The notes under the pieces: model-generated
What the model was told of the DNA's origin: nothing
What the model saw: only the letters and a program-made list of their open reading frames with translations
The model's database searches: none
Program-made: the position numbers and the translations under genes
Part shown: in pieces, positions 27,112-42,370 of the stretch
How the letters are laid out: the number at the start of each line of letters is the position of its first letter
Numbering within the stretch: the first letter of the stretch is position 1
Assembly: GCF_051401765.1 (NCBI RefSeq)
Contig: NW_027480468.1
Coordinates: forward strand, 1,426,001 to 1,490,000
DNA: 64,000 nt
Direction of reading: 5' to 3'
DNA from: Calliopsis andreniformis
Taxonomy: Eukaryota > Arthropoda > Insecta > Hymenoptera > Andrenidae

Positions 27112-30100
27112 TCCTCAATTCTCAATCCTCCATCCTCAATATTCAACACACAACCCTCAAACATCAATCCTCAATACTCAACCATCAATCCTCAATTCTC
27201 AATACTCAATAGAGTATCCTGAATTCTCATGGTTCAATACTCAATCCACAATTTTCAATAATCAAATCTCAATCCTCAAACATCAATTCTCAACACTCAA
27301 TCCTCAACACTCAGTCCTCTCTCTTCAATCCTCCATCCTCAATCCTCAATCCTCAATCGTCAATCCTCAACTTTCAATCCTCAACCCTCAATCCTCAGTC
27401 CTCAAACCTCAATCACGAATCCTCAATCCTGAATCCTCAATCTTCAGCCCTCAGTCCTCAACAATCAATTGTCAATCCTCAATCCTCAATAGAATATCCT
27501 CAATTCACTGTTTTCAATACTCAATCCCCATTCTTCAATCTTCAAATCTCAATACTCAATATTCAATCCTCAACCCTCAACCCTCAATCCTCAATCCTCA
27601 TTCTTCAATCCTCAATACCCAATCCTCAATCTTCAATCCTCAATCCTCAATCCTCAATTCTCAAACCTCATTCCTCAGTCCTCAGTCCTCAAACCTCAAT
27701 CCTCAACCCTCAGCCCTCATCCTCAATCATCAATACTCAATCCTCAATCGTCAATAGAATATCATCAATTCACAGTTTTCAATACTCAATACTCAATCTG
27801 CAATCTTCAAATCTCTATTCACAAACATCACTTCTCATCACTCAACCCTCGACACTCCGTCCCCAATCCTCAATCTTCATTCCTCAATCCTCAATACTCA
27901 ACCCTCAATGCTCAATCCTCAATCTTCAATCCTCAATCCTCAATCCTCAATTCTCAATACTCAATCCTCTGTCCTCAGACCTCAAACCACAATTCTCAAC
28001 CCTCAGCCCCCATCCTCAATCCTCAACCCTCAATCCTCAGTCCTCCGACCTCAAACCTCAAACCTCAGCCCTTAGACCTCATCCTCAATCCTCAATCCTC
28101 AATCCTCAATCCTCAATCTTCAATCCTCAATACTCAATCTTCAATCCTCAATCCTCAGTCCTCAAACCTCAATTCTGTATCCTGAACACTCAATCTTCAA
28201 TCCTCAATCCTCAGTCCTGAATACTCTACCATCAATCTTCAATCCTCAATCCCCAATGCTCAATCCTCAATCCTCATTCCTCAATCCTCAATACCCAATC
28301 CTCAATCGTCAATCCTCAATCCTCAATCCTCAATGTTCAATTCTCAATCCTCAATCCTCAAACCTCAACCTTCAATCCTCAATACTCAATCCTCTGTCAT
28401 CAATCCTCAAACTTCAATTCTCAATCGTGAATCCTCACTCCTCAATCCTCAACCCTCAATCCTCGTTCCTCAAACCTCAATCCTCAACCCTCAGTCCTCA
28501 TCCTCAATATTAATTTTTCAATTCTCAATTCTCAATCCTCAATCCTCAACCCTCAATCCTCAATCTTCAATCCTCAATAATCAATCTCCAATCCTGCATC
28601 CTCAATCCCCAATCCTCAATCCTTAATCCTCAATCTTGAATCCTCAATCCCCAGTCCTCAATCTTCAATCCTCAATGATCAATCCGCAATCCTCAATCCT
28701 CTGTCCTCAATCCTCAATCCTCAATCCTCAAACCTCAAACCTCAACCATCAGTCCTCGTCCTCAAACCTCAACCCTCAATCCTCCATCCTCAATCTTCAA
28801 TCATCAATACTCAATCTTCAATCCTCAATCCTCAATCCTCAATCCTCAATCCTCAATCCTCAACATTCAACGCACAACCCTCAACCATCAATCCTCAATA
28901 CTCAACCATCAATCCTCAGTTCTCAATACTCAATAGAATATCCTGAACCCTCATGGTTCAATACTCAACCAGCAATATTCCATAATCAAATCTCAATCCT
29001 CAAACATCAATCCTCAATCCTCAATCCTCAACCCTCAATCCTCTACGTTCAATCCTCAATACCCAATCCTCAGTCTTCAATCCTCAATCCTCAATCCTCA
29101 ATCCTCAATCCTCAGTCATCAAACCTCAATCCTGAATCCTCAATCCTGAATCCTCAATCTTCAGCCCTGAGTCCTCAACAATCAGTTGTCAATCCTCTAT
29201 CCTCAATAGAATATCCTCAATTCACAGGTTTCAATACTCAATACTCAATCTGCAATCTTCAAATCTCTATTCACAAACATCAATTCTCATCACTCAACCC
29301 TCAATACTCAGGCCCCAATTCTCAATCTTCAATCCTCAATCCTCAATCCTCAATCCTCAATCTTAATCTTCAATCTTCAATCCTCAATCCTCAATCCTCA
29401 GTTCTCAATCCTCAATCCTCTGTCCTCAGTCCTCAAACCACAATCCTCAACCCTCAGCCCACATCCTCAATCCTCAACCCTCAATCCTCTGTCCTCCGTT
29501 CTCAAACCTTAAACCTCAGCCCTTAGACCTCATCCTCAATCCTCAATCCTCAATCCTCAATCCTCAATTTTCAATCCTCAATACTCAACCTTCAATCCTC
29601 AATCCGCAGTCCTCAAACCTCAATTCTGTATCCTGAACACTCAATCTTCAATCCTCAATCCTCAGTCCTGAATACTCTACCATCAATCTTCAATCCTCAA
29701 TCCCCAATGCTCAATCCTCAATCATCATTCCTCAATCCTCAATACCCAATCCTCAATCTTCAATCCCCAATCCTCTATCCACAATTCTCAATCCTCAATC
29801 CTCAGTCCTCAGTCCTCAAACCTCAATCCTCCGCCCTCAGCCCTCATCGTCAATCCTCAATCCTCAATCCACAATTTTCAATCCTCAATAATCAATCTTC
29901 AATCCTCAATCCTCAATCCTCAATTCTCAATCCTCAATCGTCAGTCTTCAATCCTCAATACTCAATCTTCAACCCTGAATCCTCAATCCTCAATCCTCAA
30001 TCCTCATTCTTCAATCCTCAATACCCAATCCTCAATCTTCAATCCTCAATCCTCAATCCTCAATTCTCAATCCTCAATCCTCAGTCCTCAGTCCTCAAAC

Positions 30101-31939
30101 CACAATCCTCAACCCTCAGCCCTCATCCTCAATCCTCAATCCTCAACCCTCAGTCCTCCGTCCTCAAACCTCAAACCTCAGCCCTCAGACCTCATCCTCA
30201 ATACTCAATCCTCAATCCTCAATCCTCAATCTTCAATCCTCAATACTCAATCTTCAATCCTCAATCCTCAGTCCTCAAACCTCAATTCTGAATCCTGAAT
30301 ACTCAATCTTCAGTCCTCAATCCTCAGTCGTCAATAATCTACCATCAATCTTCAATCCTCGATCCTCAATGCTCAATACTCAATCCTCATTCTTCAATCC
30401 TCAATACCCAATCCTCAATCTTCAATCCTAAATCCTGAATGCTCAATTCTCAATCCCCAATCCTCAACCCTCAATATTCAATCCTCAATACTCAATCTTC
30501 AATCCTCAATCCTCAATCCTCAGTCATCAATTCTCAATCTTCAATTCTCAATCGTGAATCCTCACTCCTCAATCCTCAATCCTCAATCCTCGTTCCTCAA
30601 ACCTCAATCCTCAACCCTCAATCCTCATTCTCAATTCTCAATGCCCAATTCTCAATCCTCAATCCTCAATCCTCAATCCTCAATCCTCAGTCCTCAGTCC
30701 TCAAACCACAATCCTCAACCCTCAGCCCTCATCCTCATTCCTCAATCCTCAACCCTCAGTCCTCCGTCCTCAAACCTCAAACCTCAAACCTCAGCCCTCA
30801 GACCTCATCCTCAATACTCAATCCTCAATCCTCAATCCTCAATCTTCAATCCTCAATACTCAATCTTCAATCCTCAATCCTCAGTCCTCAAACCTCAATT
30901 CTGAATCCTGAATACTCAATCTTCAATCCTCAATCCTCAGTCCTCAATACTCTACCATCAATGTTCAATCCTCAATCCTCAATGCTCAATACTCAATCCT
31001 CATTCTTCAATCCTCAATACCCAATCCTCAATCTTCAATCCTGAATCCTCAATGCTCAATTCTCAATCCTCAATCCTCAACCCTCAATATTCAATCCTCA
31101 ATACTCAATCTTCAATCCTCAATCCTCAATCCTCAGTCATCAATTCTCAATCTTCAATTCTCAATCGTGAATCCTCACTCCTCAATCCTCAATCCTCAAT
31201 CCTCGTTCCTCAAACCTCAACCCTCAACCCTCAGTCCTCATTCTCAATTCTCAATGCTCAATTCTCAATCCTCAATCCTCAATCCTCAATCCTCAATCTT
31301 CAATACTCAATAATCAATCTCCAATCCTAGATCCTCAATCCCCAATCATCAATCCTCAATCCTCAATCCTCAATCCTCAATCCTCAATCCTCGATCCTCA
31401 ATCCTCAATCTTCAACCCTCAATCATCGATCCTCAATCCTCAAACCTCAATCTTCAAACCTCAATACTCAATCTTCAATCCTCAATCCTCAATCCTCAAT
31501 CCTCAATCCTCAATCCTCAATCTTCAATCCTCAATACTCAATCTTCAATCCTCAATCGTCAATCCTCAATCCTCCATCCTGAATCCTCAGTACTCAATCC
31601 TCAATCCTCAATCCTCAATATTCAATCCTCAATACTCAATCTTCAATCCTCAATCCTCAATCCTCAATCCTCCATCCTGAATCCTCAATACTCAATCCTC
31701 AATCTTCAATCCTCAATACTCAATCTTCAATCCTCAATCCTCGATCCTCAATCCTCAATCCTCATTCCTCAATCCTCAATACACAATCCTCAATCCTCAA
31801 TCCTCAATCCTCAGTCCTCAATTCTCAATCCTCAATCCTCAATCCTCAATCCTCAATCCTCAATCCTCAATCATCCACCTCAATCTTCAATACTCAATCC
31901 TCAATCCTCATTCCTCAATCCTCAATACTCAACCATCAA
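27112..31939 (+). repeat. 4.8-kb tandem unit, copy 2
   Basis: Second member of the 22.3-31.9 kb tandem. Its first part is also the displaced copy of the left module at the window start, and its second part (from about 29098) begins the fuller copy of the 16.2-kb block. Boxes: A at 27206 and 28930; B at 27486, 27751 and 29203. Both 613-bp sub-repeats are present (30439 and 31052). Confidence 0.8.
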
Positions 31940-34900
31940 TCCTCAATTCTCAATCCTCAATCCTCAATATTCAACACACAACCCTCAACCATCAATTCTC
32001 AATACCCAACCATCAATACTCAATTATCAACACTCAATAGAATATCCTGAATTCTCATGGTTTAATACTCAATCCACATTATTCAATAATCAAATCTCAA
32101 TCCTCAATCATCAATCCTCAATCCTCAATCGTCAATAGAATATCATCAATTCACAGTTTTCAATACTCAATACTCAATCTGCAATCTTCAAATCTCTATT
32201 CACAAACATCAATTCTCATCACTCAACCCTCGACACTCCGTCCCCAATCCTCAATCTTCATTCCTCAATCCTCAATACTCAACCCTCAATCCTCAATCCT
32301 CAATCTTCAATTCTCAATCCTCAATCCTCAATTCTCAATCCTCAATCCTCTGTCCTCAGTCCTCAAACCACAATCCTCAACCCTCAGCCCTCATCCTCAA
32401 TCCTCAACCCTCAATCCTCAGTCCTCCGTCCTCAAACCTCAAACCTCAGCCCATAGACCTCATCCTCAATCCTCAATCCTCAATCCTCAATCCTCAATCC
32501 TCAATCTTCAATCCTCAATACTCAATCTTCAATCCTCAATCCTCAGTCCTCAAACCTCAATTCTGTATCCTGAACACTCAATCTTCAATCCTCAATCCTC
32601 AGTCCTGAATACTCTACCATCAATCTTCAATCCTCAATCCCCAATGCTCAAGCCTCAATCCTCATTCCTCAATCCTCAATACCCAATCCTCAATCGTCAA
32701 TCCTCAATCCTCAATGTTCAATTCTCAATCCTCAATCCTCAAACCTCAACCTTCAATCCTCAATACTCAATCTTCAATCCTCAATCCTCAATCCTCTGTC
32801 ATCAATCCTAAAACTTCAATTCTCAATCGTGAATCCTCACTCCTCAATCCTCAACCCTCAATCCTCGTTCCTCAAACCTCAATCCTCAACCCTCAGTCCT
32901 CATCCTCAATTCTAAATTCTCAATTCTCAATCCTCAATCCTCAACCATCAATCCTCAATCTTCAATCCTCAATAATCAATCTCCAATCCTGCATCCTCAA
33001 TCCCCAATCCTCAATCCTTAATCCTCAATCTTGAATCCTCAATCCCCAGTCCTCAATCTTCAATCCTCAATGATCAATCCGCAATCCTCAATCCTCAGTC
33101 CTCAATCCTCAATCCTCAATCCTCAAACCTCAAACCTCAACCGTCAGTCCTCGTCCTCAAACCTCAACCCTCAATCCTCCATCCTCAATCTTCAATCATC
33201 AATACTCAATCTTCAATCCTCAATCCTCAATCCTCAATCCTCAATCCTCAACATTCAACGCACAACCCTCAACCATCAATCCTCAATACTCAACCATCAA
33301 TCCTCAATCCTCAATCCTCAATGTTCAATCCGCAATACCCAACCCTCAATCTTCAATACTCAATCCTCAATACCCAATCCTCAATCTTCAATCCCCAATC
33401 CTCTATCCACAATTCTCAATCCTCAATCCTCAGTCCTCAGTCCTCAAACCTCAATCCTCCGCCCTCAGCCCTCATCGTCAATCCTCAATCCTCAATCCAC
33501 AATTTTCAATCCTCAATAATCAATCTTCAATCCTCAATCCTCAATCCTCAATTCTCAATCCTCAATCGTCAGTCTTCAATCCTCAATACTCAATCTTCAA
33601 TCCTGAATCCTCAATCCTCAATCCTCAATCCTCATTCTTCAATCCTCAATACCCAATCCTCAATCTTCAATCCTCAATCCTCAATCCTCAATTCTCAATC
33701 CTCAATCCTCAGTCCTCAGTCCTCAAACCACAATCCTCAAACCTCAGCCCTCATCCTCATTCCTCAATCCTCAACCCTCAGTCCTCCGTCCTCAAACCTC
33801 AAACCTCAGCCCTCAGACCTCATCCTCAATACTCAATCCTCAATCCTCAATCCTCAATCTTCAATCCTCAATACTCAATCTTCAATCCTCAATCCTCAGT
33901 CCTCAAACCTCAATTCTGAATCCTGAATACTCAATCTTCAATCCTCAATCCTCAGTCGTCAATACTCTACCATCAATCTTCAATCCTCAATCCTCAATGC
34001 TCAATACTCAATCCTCATTCTTCAATCCTCAATACCCAATCCTCAATCTCCAATCCTGAATCCTCAATGCTCAATTCTCAATCCCCAATCCTCAACACTC
34101 AACATTCAATCCTCAATACTCAATCTTCAATCCTCAATCCTCAATCCTCAGTCATCAATTCTCAATCTTCAATTCTCAATCGTGAATCCTCACTCCTCAA
34201 TCCTCAATCCTCAATCCTCGTTCCTCAAACCTCAATCCTCAACCCTCAGTCCTCATTCTCAATTCTCAATCCCCAATTTTCAATCCTCAATCCTCAATAC
34301 TCAATCTTCAATCCTCAATCCTCAATCCTCAATCCTCAATCCTCAATCCTCAATATTCAACACACAACCCTCAGCCATCCATCCTCAATACTCAACCATC
34401 AATCCTCAATTCTCAACACTCAATAGATTATACTGAATTCTTATGGTTGAAAACTCAATCCAAAATATACAATAATCAAATCTCAATCCTCAAACATTAA
34501 TTCTCAAAACTCAGTCCTCAACACTCAGTCCTCTCTCTTCAATCCTCCATCGTCAATCCTCAATCTTCAATCCTCAATACTCAATCTTCAGTCCTCAATC
34601 CTCAATCCTCAATCCTCAATCCCCTATCCTCATTCCTCAATCCTCAACACCCAGTCCTCAATCTTCTATCCTCAATCCACAACCCTCGATCCTCAATCCT
34701 CAATCTTCAATCATCAATATTCAATCTTCGGTCCGCAATCCTCAATCCTCAATCCTCAATCCTCAATCCTCAATGTTCAATCCGCAATACCCAACCCTCA
34801 ATCTTCAATACTCAATCCTCAATACCCAATCCTCAATCTTCAATCCCCAATCCTCTATCCACAATTCTCAATCCTCAATCCTCAGTCCTCAGTCCTCAAA

Positions 34901-34970
34901 CCTCAATCCTCCGCCCTCAGCCCTCATTGTCAATCCTCAATCCTCAATCCACAATTTTCAATCCTCAATA
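29098..34970 (+). repeat. 5.9-kb block, full-length copy of 16190-21545
   Basis: Carries the 426-bp, 7-bp and 84-bp segments missing from the left copy. The 426-bp segment (about 31815-32240) contains one hexamer unit (TCCACC), which explains why its length is 6 more than a multiple of 7. An internal tandem of about 1452 bp is visible: the region from 33321 resembles that from 34773. Confidence 0.8.
32034..32243 (+). repeat. Juxtaposed A and B boxes
   Basis: An A box (units TTAATAC, ACATTAT) loses its last units and runs directly into a B box at 32132, 98 bp (14 heptamers) after the A start. Elsewhere the two are mostly 266-280 bp or more apart, so this is likely an exchange junction between box types. 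Confidence 0.75.
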
Positions 34971-37900
34971 ATCAATCTTCAATCCTCAATCCTCAATCCT
35001 CAATTCTCAATCCTCAATCGTCAGTCTTCAATCCTCAATACTCAATCTTCAATCCTGAATCCTCAATCCTCAATCCTCAATCCTCATTCTTCAGTCCTCA
35101 ATACCCAATCCACAATCTTCAATCCTCAATCCTCAATCCTCAATTCTCAATCCTCAATCCTCAGTCCTCAGTCCTCAAACCACAATCCTCAACCCTCAGC
35201 CCTCATCCTCATTCCTCAATCCTCAACCCTCAGTCCTCCGTCCTCAAACCTCAAACCTCAGCCCTCAGTCCTCATTCTCAATTCTCAATGCTCAATTCTC
35301 AATCCTCAATCCTCAATCCTCAGTCCTCAATCTTCAATCCTCAATAATCAATCTCCAATCCTAGATCCTCAATCCCCAATCATCAATCCTTAATCCTCAA
35401 TCTTGAATCCTCGATACCCAGTCCTCAATCTTCAATGCTCAATGCTCAATCCTCAATCCTCAATCCTCAGTCCTCAATCCTCAATCCTCAATCCTCAAAC
35501 CTCAAACCTCAACCATCAGTCCTCGTCCTCAAACCTCAACCCTCAATCCTCCATCCTCAATCTTCAATCATCAATACTCAATCTTCAATCCTCAATCCTC
35601 AATCCTCAATCCTCCATCCTGAATCCTCAATACCCAATCCTCAATCTTCAATCCTCAATACTCAATCTTCAATCCTCAATCCTCGATCCTCAATCCTCAA
35701 TCCTCATTCCTCAAACCTCAATACCCAATCCTCAATCCTCAATCCTCAATCCTCAGTCCTCAATTCTCAATCCTCAATCCTCAATCCTCAATCCTCAATC
35801 CTCAATCCTCAATCCTCAATCATCCACCTCAATCTTCAATACTCAATCCACAATCCTCATTCCTCAATCCTCAATACTCAACCATCAATCCTCAATTCTC
35901 AATCCTCAATCCTCAATATTCAACACACAACCCTCAACCATCAATTCTCAATACCCAACCATCAATCCTCAATTATCAACACTCAATAGAATATCCTGAA
36001 TTCTCATGGTTTAATACTCAATCCACATTATTCAATAATAAAATCTCAATCCTCAAACATCAATCCTCAACGCACAATCCTCAACACTCAGTCCTCTCTC
36101 TTCAATCCTCCATCCTCAATCCTCAATCCTCAATCCTCAATCCTCAATCCTCAATCCTCAATCCTCAATCCTCAATCCTCAATCCTCAACATTCAACGCA
36201 CAACCCTCAACCATCAATCCTCAATACTCAACCATCAATCCTCAGTTCTCAATACTCAATAGAATATCCTGAATCCTCATGGTTCAATACTCAACCAGCA
36301 ATATTCCATAATCAAATCTCAATCCTCAAACATCAATTCTCAACACTCAATCCTCAATCCTCAATCCTCAATCTTCAATCGTCAATACCCAATCCTCAGT
36401 CTTCAATCCTCAATCCTCAATCCTCAATTCTCAATCCTCAATCCTCAGTCCTCAAATCTCAATCCTGAATCCTCAATCATGAATCCTCAATCTTCAGCCC
36501 TTGGTCCTACACAATCAGTTGTCAATCCTCAATCCTCAATAGAATGTCCTCAATTCACAGTTTTCAATACTCAATACTCAATCTGCAATCTTCAGATCTC
36601 CATCCACAAACATCAATTATCATCACTCAACCCTCAATACTCAGTCCCCAATCCTCAATCTTCAATCGTCAATCCTCAATCCTCAATCCTCAATCTTAAT
36701 CTTCAATCCTCAATACTCAATCTTCAATCCTCAATCCTCAATGCTCAATCCTCAATACTCAATCTTCAATCCTCAATCCTCAATCCTCAATCTACAATCC
36801 TCAATACTCAATCTGCAATCCTCAATCCTCAGTCCTCAATCCTCAATCCTCATTTTTCAATCCTCAATACCGAATCCTCAATCTTCAATCCTCAATCCTC
36901 AATCCTCAATTCTCAATCCTCAATCCTCAATCCTCAGACTTCAGACATCAATACCCAACCCACAGTCCTCGTCCTCAATCCACAACCCTCAATCCTCAAT
37001 CTTCAATCATTAATATTCAATCTTCTATCCACAATCCTCAATCCTCAATCCTCAATCCTCAACCCTCAATCCTCTACGTTCAATCCTCAATACCCAATCC
37101 TCAGTCTTCAATCCTCAATCCTCAATCCTCAATCCTCAATCCTCAATCCTCAGTCATCAAACCTCAATCCTGAATCCTCAATCCTGAATCCTCAATCTTC
37201 AGCCCTGAGTCCCCACAATCAGTTGTCAATCCTCAATCCTCAGTAGAATATCCTCAATTCACAGGTTTCAATACTCAATACTCAATCTGCAATCTTCAGA
37301 TCTCTATACACAAACATCAATTCTCATCACTCAACCCTCAATACTCAGTCCCCAATCCTCAATCTTCAATCCTCAATCCTCAATCCTCAATCCTCAATCT
37401 TAACCTTCAATCCTCAATACTCAATCTTCAATCCTCAATCCTCAATCCTCAATCCTCAATCCTCAACCCTCAATCCTCAACCCTCAATCCTGAATCGTCA
37501 ATCTTCACTCCTCAATACTCAATCTTCAATCCTCAATCCTCAGTCCTCAATCCACATTCTTCAATCCTCAATTCCCTATCCTCAATCTTCAATCCTCAAT
37601 CCTCAATCCGCAATCGTCAATCCTCAGTCCTCAATCCTCAATCTTCAATCCTCAGTCCCAAATCCTCAATCTTCAATACTCAATCCTCAAACCTCAAACT
37701 TCAATCCTCAATACTCAATCTTCAATCCTCAATCCTCAATCCTCAATACACAATCCTCATTCTTCAATCCTCAATACCCAATCCTCAATCTTCAATCCTC
37801 AATCCTCAATCCTCAGTTCTCAACCCTCAGTCCTCAATCCTCAATCCTCAATCCTCAAACCTCAAACCTCAACCGTCAGTCCTCGTCCTCAAACCTCAAC

Positions 37901-40287
37901 ACTCAATCCTCCATCCTCAATCTTCAATCATCAATACTCAATCTTCAATCCTCAATCCTCAATCCTCAGACTTCAGACATCAATACTCAACCCACAGTCC
38001 TCGTCCTCAATCCACAACCCTCAATCCTCAATCCTCAATCTTCAACCATTAATATTCAATCTTCAATCCACAATCCTCAATCCTCAATCCTCAACCCACA
38101 ATCCTCTACGTTCAATCCTCAATACCCAATCCTCAGTCTTCAATCCTCAATCGTCAATCCTCAATCCTCAATCCTCAATCCTCAGCCCTCAAACCTCAAT
38201 ACTGAACCCTCAATTCTGAATCCTCAATCTTCAGCCCTGAGTCCTCAACAATCAGTTGTCAATCCTCAACCCTCAGTAGAGTATCCTCAATTCACAGTTT
38301 TCAATACTCAATACTCAATCTGCAATGTTCAGATCTCTATCCACAAACATCAATTCTCATCACTCAACCCTCAATGCTCTGTCCCCAATCCTCAATCTTC
38401 AATCCTCAATCCTCAGTCCTCAATCCTCTATCTTAATCTTCAATCCTCAATACTCAAACTTCAATCCTCAATCCTCAATGCCCTATCCTCAATCCTCACC
38501 CTTCAATCCTCAATACTCAATCTTCAATCCTGAATCCTCAATCCTCAACCCTCAATCCTCAATCCTCAATCCTCAATCGTCAATCTTCAATCCTCAATAC
38601 TCAATCCTCAATCCTCAATCCTCAACCCTCAATCCTCAATCCTCAATCCTCAATCGTCAATCTTCAATACTCAATCCTCAATCCTCAAGCTTCAATCCTC
38701 AATACTGAATCTTCAATCCTCAATGCTCAATCCTCAATCCTCAATCCTCATTCTTCAATCCTCAATACCCAATCCTCAATCTTCAATCCTCAATCCTCAA
38801 TCCTCAATTCTGTGTCCTCAATCCTCAATCCTCAGACCTCTAACATCAAAACTCAACCCTCAGTCCTCGTCCTCAATCCACAACCCTCAATCCTCAATCC
38901 TCAATCTTCAATTCTCAATCCTCAATCCTCAATACTCAATCCTCAATCCTCAATCCTCAATCCTCAGTCCTCAAACCTGAATCCCGAATCCTCAATCGTG
39001 AATCCTCAATCTTCAGCCCTCAGTCCTCAACAATCATTTGTCAATCCTCAATCCTCAATAGAATATCATCAATTCACAGTTTTCAATACTCAATACTCAA
39101 TCTGCAATCTTCAAATCTCAATCCACAAACATCAATTCTCATAACTCAACCCTCAACACTCCGTCCCCAATCCTCAATTTCCAATCCTCAATCGTCAATC
39201 CTCAATCCTCAATCCCCAATTTTCAATCCTCAATCCTCAATACTCAAGCTTCAATCCTCAATCCTCAATCCTCAATCCTCAATCCTCAATCCTCAATATT
39301 CAACACACAACCCTCAGCCATCCATCCTCAATACTCAACCATCAATCCTCAATTCTCAACACTCAATAGATTATACTGAATTCTCATGGTTGAATACTCA
39401 ATCCATAATATACAATAATCAAATCTCAATCCTCAAACATTAATTCTCAAAACTCAGTCCTCAACACTCAGTCCTCTCTCTTCAATCCTCCATCCTCAAT
39501 CCTCAATCTTCAATCCTCAATACTCAATCTTCAATCCTCAATCCTCAATCCTCAATCCTCAATCCTCTATCCTCATTCTTCAATCCTCATCACCCAGTCC
39601 TCAATCTTCTATCCTCAATCCACAACCCTCGATCCTCAATCCTCAATCTTCAATCATCAATATTCAATCTTCCGTCCGCAATCCTCAATCCTCAATCCTC
39701 AATCCTCAATCCTCAATGTTCAATCCGCAATACCCAACCCTCAATCTTCAATACTCAATCCTCAATACCCAATCCTCAATCGTCAATCCCCAATCCTCTA
39801 TCCACAATTCTCAATCCTCAACCCTCAGTCCTCAGTCCTCAAACCTCAATCCTCCGCCCTCAGCCCTCATCGTCAATCCTCAATCCTCAATCCTCAATTT
39901 TCAATCCTCAATAATCAATCTTCAATCCTCAATCCTCAATCCTCAATTCTCAATCCTCAATCGTCAGTCTTCAATCCTCAATACTCAATCTTCAATCCTG
40001 AATCCTCAATCCTCAATCCTCAATCCTCATTCTTCAATCCTCAATACCCAATTCTCAATCCTCAATGTTCAATCCGCAATACCCAACCCTCAATCTTCAA
40101 TACTCAATCCTCAATACCCAATCCTCAATCCTCAGTCCTCAGTCCTCAAACCACAATCCTCAACCCTCAGCCCTCATCCTCATTCCTCAATCCTCAACCC
40201 TCAGTCCTCCGTCCTCAAACCTCAAACCTCAGCCCTCAGACCTCATCCTCAATACTTAATCCTCAATCCTCAATCCTCAATCTTCAA
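34110..40287 (+). repeat. 6.2-kb tandem unit, copy 1
   Basis: Matches the next 6.6 kb with offsets 6178, 6185 and 6618. The 7-bp step is one extra perfect heptamer in copy 2 (10 versus 11 units at 36116 and 42294). The 433-bp step is a local duplication in copy 2 near 43.6-44.4 kb. Boxes: A at 34420, 35983, 36256 and 39363; B at 36536, 37240, 38273 and 39055. Confidence 0.8.
36116..36185 (+). repeat. Run of 10 perfect heptamers
   Basis: Ten consecutive exact TCAATCC units (70 bp), between TCCATCC on the left and TCAACAT on the right. One of the longest perfect runs I found. Confidence 0.9.
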
Positions 40288-42293
40288 TCCTCAATACTCA
40301 ATCTTCAATCCTCAATCCTCAATCCTCAGTCATCAATTCTCAATCTTCAATTCTCAATCGTGAATCCTCACTCCTCAATCCTCAATCCTCAATCCTCGTT
40401 CCTCAAACCTCAATCCTCAACCCTCAGTCCTCATTCTCAATTCTCAATCCCCAATTTTCAATCCTCAATCCTCAATACTCAATCTTCAATCCTCAATCCT
40501 CAATCCTCAATCCTCAATCCTCAATCCTCAATATTCAACACACAACCCTCAGCCATCCATCCTCAATACTCAACCATCAATCCTCAATTCTCAACACTCA
40601 ATAGATTATACTGAATTCTCATGGTTGAAAACTCAATCCAAAATATACAATAATCAAATCTCAATCCTCAAACATTAATTCTCAAAACTCAGTCCTCAAC
40701 ACTCAGTCCTCTCTCTTCAATCCTCCATCCTCAATCCTCAATCTTCAATCCTCAATACTCAATCTTCAGTCCTCAATCCTCAATCCTCAATCCTCAATCC
40801 CCTATCCTCATTCCTCAATCCTCAACACCCAGTCCTCAATCTTCTATCCTCAATCCACAACCCTCGATCCTCAATCCTCAATCTTCAATCATCAATATTC
40901 AATCTTCGGTCCGCAATCCTCAATCCTCAATCCTCAATCCTCAATCCTCAATGTTCAATCCGCAATACCCAACCCTCAATCTTCAATACTCAATCCTCAA
41001 TACCCAATCCTCAATCTTCAATCCCCAATCCTCTATCCACAATTCTCAATCCTCAATCCTCAGTCCTCAGACCTCAAACCTCAATCCTCCGCCCTCAGCC
41101 CTCATTGTCAATCCTCAATCCTCAATCCACAATTTTCAATCCTCAATAATCAATCTTCAATCCTCAATCCTCAATCCTCAATTCTCAATCCTCAATCGTC
41201 AGTCTTCAATCCTCAATACTCAATCTTCAATCCTGAATCCTCAATCCTCAATCCTCAATCCTCATTCTTCAGTCCTCAATACCCAATCCACAATCTTCAA
41301 TCCTCAATCCTCAATCCTCAATTCTCAATCCTCAATCCTCAGTCCTCAGTCCTCAAACCACAATCCTCAACCCTCAGCCCTCATCCTCATTCCTCAATCC
41401 TCAACCCTCAGTCCTCCGTCCTCAAACCTCAAACCTCAGCCCTCAGTCCTCATTCTCAATTCTCAATGCTCAATTCTCAATCCTCAATCCTCAATCCTCA
41501 GTCCTCAATCTTCAATCCTCAATAATCAATCTCCAATCCTAGATCCTCAATCCCCAATCATCAATCCTTAATCCTCAATCTTGAATCCTCGATACCCAGT
41601 CCTCAATCTTCAATGCTCAATGCTCAATCCTCAATCCTCAATCCTCAGTCCTCAATCCTCAATCCTCAATCCTCAAACCTCAAACCTCAACCATCAGTCC
41701 TCGTCCTCAAACCTCAACCCTCAATCCTCCATCCTCAATCTTCAATCATCAATACTCAATCTTCAATCCTCAATCCTCAATCCTCAATCCTCCATCCTGA
41801 ATCCTCAATACCCAATCCTCAATCTTCAATCCTCAATACTCAATCTTCAATCCTCAATCCTCGATCCTCAATCCTCAATCCTCATTCCTCAATCCTCAAT
41901 ACCCAATCCTCAATCCTCAATCCTCAATCCTCAGTCCTCAATTCTCAATCCTCAATCCTCAATCCTCAATCCTCAATCCTCAATCCTCAATCCTCAATCA
42001 TCCACCTCAATCTTCAATACTCAATCCTCAATCCTCATTCCTCAATCCTCAATACTCAACCATCAATCCTCAATTCTCAATCCTCAATCCTCAATATTCA
42101 ACACACAACCCTCAACCATCAATTCTCAATACCCAACCATCAATCCTCAATTATCAACACTCAATAGAATGTCCTGAATTCTCATGGTTTAATACTCAAT
42201 CCACATTATTCAATAATAAAATCTCAATCCTCAAACATCAATCCTCAACGCACAATCCTCAACACTCAGTCCTCTCTCTTCAATCCTCCATCC

Positions 42294-42370
42294 TCAATCC
42301 TCAATCCTCAATCCTCAATCCTCAATCCTCAATCCTCAATCCTCAATCCTCAATCCTCAATCCTCAATCC
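42294..42370 (+). repeat. Longest perfect heptamer run seen (11 units)
   Basis: Eleven exact TCAATCC units (77 bp). The matching place in the previous tandem copy has ten, so the one-heptamer length change between the copies maps here. This is what slippage at the purest stretch would give. Confidence 0.9.
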
